From Haematobia irritans (taxonomy: Eukaryota; Arthropoda; Insecta; Diptera; Muscidae), in contig NC_134400.1 of NCBI RefSeq assembly GCF_050003625.1, positions 42,704,557 through 42,768,556 on the forward strand: a stretch of 64,000 bases of DNA, given 5' to 3'. The position numbers and the translations under genes were made by a program. Numbering within the stretch: the stretch's first letter is position 1; every line of letters begins with the position of its first letter. Positions 59,057-64,000 of this stretch are shown in pieces. A model generated the notes under the pieces. It was given only the letters and a program-made list of their open reading frames with translations, did no database searches and was not told the origin of the DNA.

Positions 59057-62000
59057 CTAAAATAATAAATAAGAAGAAATAAATAAAACCATTGAAATAA
59101 ATAAGAATATATTAGAGTAGTACATTTTAATTCGCAAAATGGGGTTTGTGAATTGCTTAATAAAAACTAAATAAAAATAAATATATCAGCAAATGAACCG
59201 ATATGATATGTATATATCATGGGCCAAATTTATATAGGATCGGTTAATATGATCATATTTTCCAAAGCCGAACCAAGTATTTCCCCTAATTTAAATACCT
59301 GTGCATTTTTTTCCTTTTTTACTAAAATTTGTTTATTTGGTTGCATGGTGTGCTAACCATGATTGATATCTGTGCAATTTTCGATATAGCTGTTGGCCGG
59401 CATTTCAAATTTATTTTTAAATAATTTAGAAGAATTTTCTATAGAAATAAAATTTTGACAAAAATTTCTATAGAAATAAAATTATACAAAAATTTTCTAT
59501 AGAAAGAAAATTTCGCAAGAATTTCTATAGAAATAACATGTTGACAAAATTTTCTATAGAAATAAATTTTGGCAAGAATTTTCTATAGAAATAACATTTT
59601 GACAAAATTTTCTACAGAATTAAATTTTGGTAAAAACGTTCTATAGAAATAAAATTTTGCAAAAAAAAAATTTTCTATAGAAATTAAATTTTGAAAAAAT
59701 TTTCTATAGAAATAAAATTTTGTAAAAATTTACTACAGAAATAAAATTTTGTAAGAATTTACTATAGAAATAAAATTTTGCACGAATTTTCTATGGAAAT
59801 AAAATGTTGATAAACTTTTTTATAGAAATAAAGTTTTGAAAATTTTTTCTTTAGAAATAAAATTTTGACATTTTCTATAGAAATGAAATTTTGCAAAATT
59901 TTTCATAGAAATTTTGCAAGAATTTACTATAGAAATAAAATTTTGCAAGAATTTTATATAGAAATAAAATTATGCATGAATTTACTGAAGAAATAAAGTT
60001 TTGATGAAATTTTCTATAGAAATAAAATTTTGAAAATATTTCCTATAGAAATAAAATGTTGGCAAAATTTTTGATAGAAATAAAATTTAGAAATAAATTT
60101 CCCATAGAACTAAAATTGTGACAAAATTTTCTATAGAAATAGAATTTTGACAGCATTTTCTATAGAAATAAAATTTTGCAAAAATTTTCTATAGAAATTA
60201 CCATTTTGAAAAATTTTCTAAAGAAATAATATTTTGACAAATTGTTCTATAGAAATAAAATTTTGACAAAATTTTCTATAGAAATAAAATTTTGACAAAA
60301 TTTTCTATGGAAATAAAATTTTGACAAAATTTTCTATGGAAATAAAATTTTGACAAAATTTTCTATTCTTGGCAAGCATTTTTCCACCTCAACAGCTTAC
60401 TTAATTTTTTCTGGGTTACAATATAATAGAGAAAATTCTGATGAAAATTAAGATGTATGGTTTTCGACCGAACGTCACTTAGGCATTCAGTTCTTGTAAT
60501 ACCATAGACTACTCTCTTATCAACGAATGCTGCCCGATTCTTTGTTAATCTGAAGAACCTCGGTATAGCCTTCGGAAATGTCGCTTGCATGAGTGGAGAT
60601 AAAAGTGATCACAACCAAAGGGCCGGTTTATCGTTTTACACCGATTGTCTGTTTTGTTTGAAACCCCTTTTTCGGTAGACCGGTAAGAACCGGGTTTCGG
60701 CTTTTGTTATTTCAATATAAAATTACTAATTTAATGTCAATAATTGAATTATTTTTTTACGTTGACTATTATGACAAATTCGATTTTCCTTTCTAAATTA
60801 TACTTTATGCTTTTTGGGAAAAAATCGCTTGAAGCGGCCATGCCGGTTATTTGTTAAAAATAACACCGTCCACCGGTTTTGGGAAATATTCGTTTTTTTT
60901 AATAGAAAACTCGACTTTAAAAAACGAAAAACTTGTTAATAAGTACCTCACAAAAAATGAAATTCAATAAACTCACCAATTAACATTTGATTTATTGCTT
61001 CCTGAGATATGGGTACCTTATAGGCTTCCTCCTCATCTTTTACATTCTCTTTAGAGGGTCCCGTCTCTGTCGCAATCACAGAGGCTTTAGTAGCTATTAC
61101 CGTATCATTAACCAATAGCTCCGGCTCCGATGTTATATTGAAAGACATTGTTTTCGAATCGACAATACCTGTAAGAAAAATAGTCGATTAAAACAAAAAT
61201 TAAATCACAAAAAGAAACAAATGTTTTCTATACGCACCACCCCTAGTAGCTACCGTTTCGTTTGCAATTATTGTTGTGATTGTCGTACTCGTCACTGTAT
61301 TATATGTGGTTGTATCCAAATCAACTCCAATTGGCTGTTTATAAGGTGGATCGGTAACCAAAATTATGCTGTCATTGTATGTGGCTCCCAAAACCAATTC
61401 AAAGCAGCTAACTTCGAAGTGTTTGAAACTGATGTTATCAATGAATTTCAAGAGATTGCATAGTTCCTCAGTGCTATTTTGATTTAATTCTGGAACACGT
61501 AGTTTTATCAAATTTTTCAATGGTATAAATGCTTTGGTATTGATTTTCTGTGGAAGGAACCGAATGCCGACAAAAAGGAATGTATAAATTAATGGTCACA
61601 CAACCAACAAACGATACTAAAACTTAAAAGTAAATTTGCAGTCAAAGAGAAATGTCAAACACAAGCAGCATTGAATCAAAACAAAACAAAACAGAGATGA
61701 ATGAAAACTTGGATAGACGCTTTCACTTGTAGACAAAAAGCACATCAACGTTGTTGCCAGTATGAACATACAGACGTGCAATATGGCAATGCTGGTCATG
61801 TTGCCATTGTTGTTATTAGCTTAGTAGGTGAGAATGGTGCTGCCAACTTTTTTATAATAATTAGTATTGAAGCGTTTTTTGTAGAAAACACATAAGCATA
61901 TATGCGGACTTAAAAAAAAATCTTTCTTATAGGAATATATTTTATAAAACAACATTAATAATTATTAAAAATAATTAAATTTAAATAAATTTAATTGTGC

Positions 62001-63049
62001 CAAAAAATAAACTAAATTTATAAAATCGAGATGTACTTAGTTTTGATCATAAATAAAATATTGACAACATTTTCTATAGAAATAAAATATTGACAAAATT
62101 TTCTATAGAAATAATATGTTGACAAAAAATTCTATAGGAATACAATTTTGATTAAATTTTCTATAGAAATAAAATTTTGTCAAAATTTTCTACAGAAATA
62201 AAATTTTGACAAAATTTTCTATAGAAATAACATTTGGACAAAATTTTCTATAGGACCAACCTCAGGGTTTCAAAAATATAAGTTTAGAACTAATTGTAAA
62301 AAGGGATTTTTTGAGATGCATTGCAAAGGAATTGAAATCTATTTAGACTTCAGGCGAAATTTACTTTATCGATATTTCGTGCATAGTGTGAAGGTAGTAT
62401 AATGCAATTTTTTTTAAATAGAAGCATATATGTTTTCTTATTTTACCTTACCTTTGAAAAATCATTATTATCTATTCTCAATGCCGTTAATCGAGATGTA
62501 TTCTTGAATGTATTCTCATAAATGCCAGCCCAAGAACAATTTCGGCAATTCAATTCCACCAAAGATGGTTGATTCAAAAATGATCTATCTTCTGGTAGAC
62601 TTATAGCATTATTACTTAAATCCAAGAGGCTTAAATCTGAAGCACCATGGAAAGTATTTGGATCGATATCAGTTAAACGATTCGAGGCCAAGCGTAAACG
62701 TTGCAAATGGGGTAAATCTTCAAACATCTGTAGGATTAGAAAAAACGAAAAATTACTGGAATATTTTCAAGTATGGTGGTAAGTGGTGTTGTTACCTCGG
62801 ATGTCACTTTCTCAATATGATTATTATTTAAATTGATCTCTTGTAGCTTAATACGATGTGAGAAATCTGTTGACTTTATCTCCTTTATATGATTATGACT
62901 TAAATCTAGAATAACTGCAGTTGGCGGTATGTCATGTGGTATTTGAACTAGGCGACCATTGGAACAATCAATGTATTTAGAATCCTCCAGACATAGACAA
63001 GATTTAGGACAAATTGGCTCCACTACATGATTGCTGCGGGTGGGAATGT
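58890..63049 (-). CDS. LRR type I transmembrane protein gene, 3' part, antisense in Atg1 intron 2
   Basis: Five exons read 63049-62796, 62727-62452, 61547-61238, 61168-60977 and 59056-58890, all with GT-AG borders and matching phases (1,0,0,1,1), coding for 398 residues plus stop. An extracellular LRRNT cap (C13-x3-C17-x-C19-x8-C28) is followed by leucine-rich repeats such as LDLSHNHIKEI, INLNNNHIEKV, LRLASNRLTDI and LDLSNNAISL. Next come a Thr-rich stalk with several N-glycosylation sequons, one membrane helix (about residues 340-359) and a 39-residue basic, Cys-containing tail. The first exon opens in mid-protein, so the signal-peptide exon lies beyond 63050, probably outside the window. 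A cell-surface adhesion or receptor role is inferred from the architecture. I do not recognise the orthologue. Confidence 0.85.
59057..59424 (-). other. LRR gene intron sequence
   Basis: No repeat family recognised before the 29-bp array starts at 59425. Confidence 0.4.
59425..60365 (+). repeat. 29-bp minisatellite array 11 (diverged), in an LRR gene intron
   Basis: About 32 units, many with TTTGCAAGAATTT or TTTGTAAAAATTT variants. The last four, near 60260-60360, are nearly canonical. Confidence 0.92.
60474..60590 (+). repeat. SINE-like repeat fragment
   Basis: GGCATTCAGTTCTTGTAATACC, shortened here to its key words CATTCAG and GTAATACCATAG, then CTCTCTTATCAACGAATGCT and GCCCGATTCTTTGTTAATC; matches the middle of the 27741 family. 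Confidence 0.45.
60977..61168 (-). CDS. LRR protein exon (juxtamembrane stalk)
   Basis: Acceptor TTCTTACAG, donor GTGAGT. The split codon joins to GGT (Gly) with the previous exon. Contains sequons NIT and NDT and an acidic run KDEEEAY, and ends at the start of the membrane helix (INQMLI). Confidence 0.83.
61238..61547 (-). CDS. LRR protein exon (end of repeats, Thr-rich stalk)
   Basis: Acceptor CTTCCACAG, donor GTGCGT, 103 codons plus one base. A last repeat (FIPLKNLIKLRVPELNQ) leads into a segment with two Cys but no classical LRRCT pattern, then a Thr-rich stretch TTTYNTVTSTTITTIIANET. Confidence 0.83.
62045..62255 (+). repeat. 29-bp minisatellite array 12 (short), in an LRR gene intron
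   Basis: Seven units in forward orientation. Confidence 0.9.
62452..62727 (-). CDS. LRR protein exon (central repeats)
   Basis: Acceptor CCTACAG, donor GTAAGG, 92 codons in phase 0. Starts MFEDLPHLQRLRLASNRLTD and continues the LRR pattern (LSLLDLSNNAISL, LTALRIDNNDF). A Cys pair in ELNCRNCSW sits between repeats. Confidence 0.87.
62796..63049 (-). CDS. LRR protein exon (LRRNT and first repeats)
   Basis: Preceded by a CATATAG acceptor and followed by a GTAACA donor. Begins with two bases of a split codon (phase 1) and encodes 84 residues. It includes the cysteine cap EPICPKSCLCLED and two LRRs, ending VTSE. Confidence 0.85.
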
Positions 63050-63309
63050 CTATATGGGAAAAATATTTTTAAATAGAAATTATAAAATTTATTAATTTTA
63101 TTAATTCCCCCAATACAATAATTGATAGAATTGGCAAAATTAATAAGGTTAATAATCAGAAATAGATTTTTGAAATTTCTTGTATCGATGGGCTTGTATA
63201 GTACTGGATAGTCTACATGCGAAGAGCTATAATAAAAAAACCCCGTTTATCTAGAAAATTTCAAAAAGTGTGCAACACTCACATCAGCTGTTTAAACAGC
63301 ATCACATTT

Positions 63310-63650
63310 AATTTCTATAGAAAATTTTCTCAAAATTTCATTTCTATAGAAATTTTTTCAACTTTTTATTATGTCAAAATTTTATTTCTTAAACAAATTT
63401 GTCAAAATTTTATTTATATCGAAAATTTTGTCAAAATTTTATTTATATCGAAAATTTTGTCAAAATTTCATGTCTATCGAAAATTTTGTCAAATTTTTAT
63501 TTCTATCAAAAACTTTGTCAAAATTTTATTTCTATCGAAAATTTTGACTTCCATAGAAAATTTTATTTCTTTAGAAAATTTCGTCAAAATTTTGTTTCTA
63601 TAGGAAATGTTGTCAAAATTTTATTTGAATTGAAAATTTTGTCAACATTT
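63310..63650 (-). repeat. 29-bp minisatellite array 13 (reverse orientation)
   Basis: About 11 units, with the subtype TATCGAAAATTTTGTC in place of TATAGAAAATTTTGTC. Confidence 0.9.
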
Positions 63651-63867
63651 CTATAATGTTTTTTAATGAAAATTTTATTTCTATAATTACTATGAATATA
63701 TAAAGTATTAATAATACTACTAAATCAACCAATAAAAATAAATAAAAGTTTGTGAAGTGCCTCTTAATTGGAGAGAAATATTTTGCGAAATCTACCAAAA
63801 CATCAAGTATTCTACCAACACACGATTTTTTTTTTTTTTTATTTCAATAGCGAAAATCGCGGATTCA

Positions 63868-64000
63868 ATAATTTTTTTAATTGAAATGTCTTCAATCACG
63901 AAAATGATGATATCAATCACCCATTTTGATTGAAAACCAACACGATTTTCAATTAAAAATTTAATTGACTTTTGTCACGGAATCAATTAAATGTGTGATT
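63868..64000. mobile_element. MITE, AATTAATT-rich family, cut by window end
   Basis: GAAATGTCTTCAATCACGAA, AAATGATGATATCAATCA and AATTAAAAATTTAATTGAC, as in 20673 and 35909. Continues beyond the window. Confidence 0.6.

Larger units (their letters stand above)
49185..64000 (+). other. Atg1 intron 2, partial (continues past window)
   Basis: Starts at the GTAAGT donor after exon 2. No exon continuing the kinase domain was found up to 64000, so this intron is at least 14.8 kb. It contains two mini-me-like elements, a nested TIR element, several 29-bp arrays and, on the opposite strand, the LRR membrane protein gene. Confidence 0.75.

Noticed and set aside
49185..64000. Search for Atg1 exon 3 (expected YCNGGDLADY)
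   Set aside because: No plus-strand segment reads as the kinase hinge or the HRD catalytic loop. It must lie beyond the window.

Overview
The window is from a higher fly, most likely a muscid (house fly, stable fly or horn fly group). This is inferred from the near-identical match of two exons to dipteran Atg1, from mini-me/DINE-type elements with (GTCY)n tracts, and from the density of AT-rich repeats. No bacterial or viral gene organisation is visible. About 1.5 kb of the 64 kb is host coding sequence; most of what I can identify in the rest is transposon or satellite.

Host genes. (1) Atg1 (Unc-51-like autophagy kinase), plus strand: exon 1 at 15543-15632 and exon 2 at 49011-49184 encode the first 88 residues of the kinase domain. 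Intron 1 is 33.4 kb. Intron 2 starts at 49185 and runs past the window end, and I found no third exon. (2) A leucine-rich-repeat type I membrane protein, minus strand, with five phase-consistent exons between 63049 and 58890, coding for 398 residues to the stop; its 5' exon(s) lie beyond the window. If the next Atg1 exon is downstream, this gene is nested antisense in Atg1 intron 2.

Layout. 1-15.5 kb: intergenic, with MITEs, 29-bp satellite arrays, mini-me-like elements and a triple-nested MITE at 13.4-14.6 kb. 15.5-49 kb: Atg1 intron 1, holding a 6.5-kb LOA/R1-like non-LTR retrotransposon on the minus strand (itself interrupted by a second non-LTR element and a MITE), long 29-bp arrays (24.9-33.8 kb), a decayed hAT transposase (38.6-39.1 kb), a tandem cluster of mini-me-like elements (40.6-44.1 kb) and reverse-oriented arrays (45.2-48.3 kb). 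49-64 kb: Atg1 intron 2, with two more mini-me-like elements, a 1.8-kb TIR element full of nested MITEs, and the LRR gene.

The most notable repeat is a 29-bp AT-rich minisatellite with internal palindromes. It occurs at about 13 places in both orientations and fills roughly 12 kb. Four of its arrays are flanked or interrupted by the same ~300-bp unit, which suggests the two travel together. I found no clear new gene system. The strongest leads are the nested LRR gene, the array plus 300-bp association, and a few short unexplained open islands.
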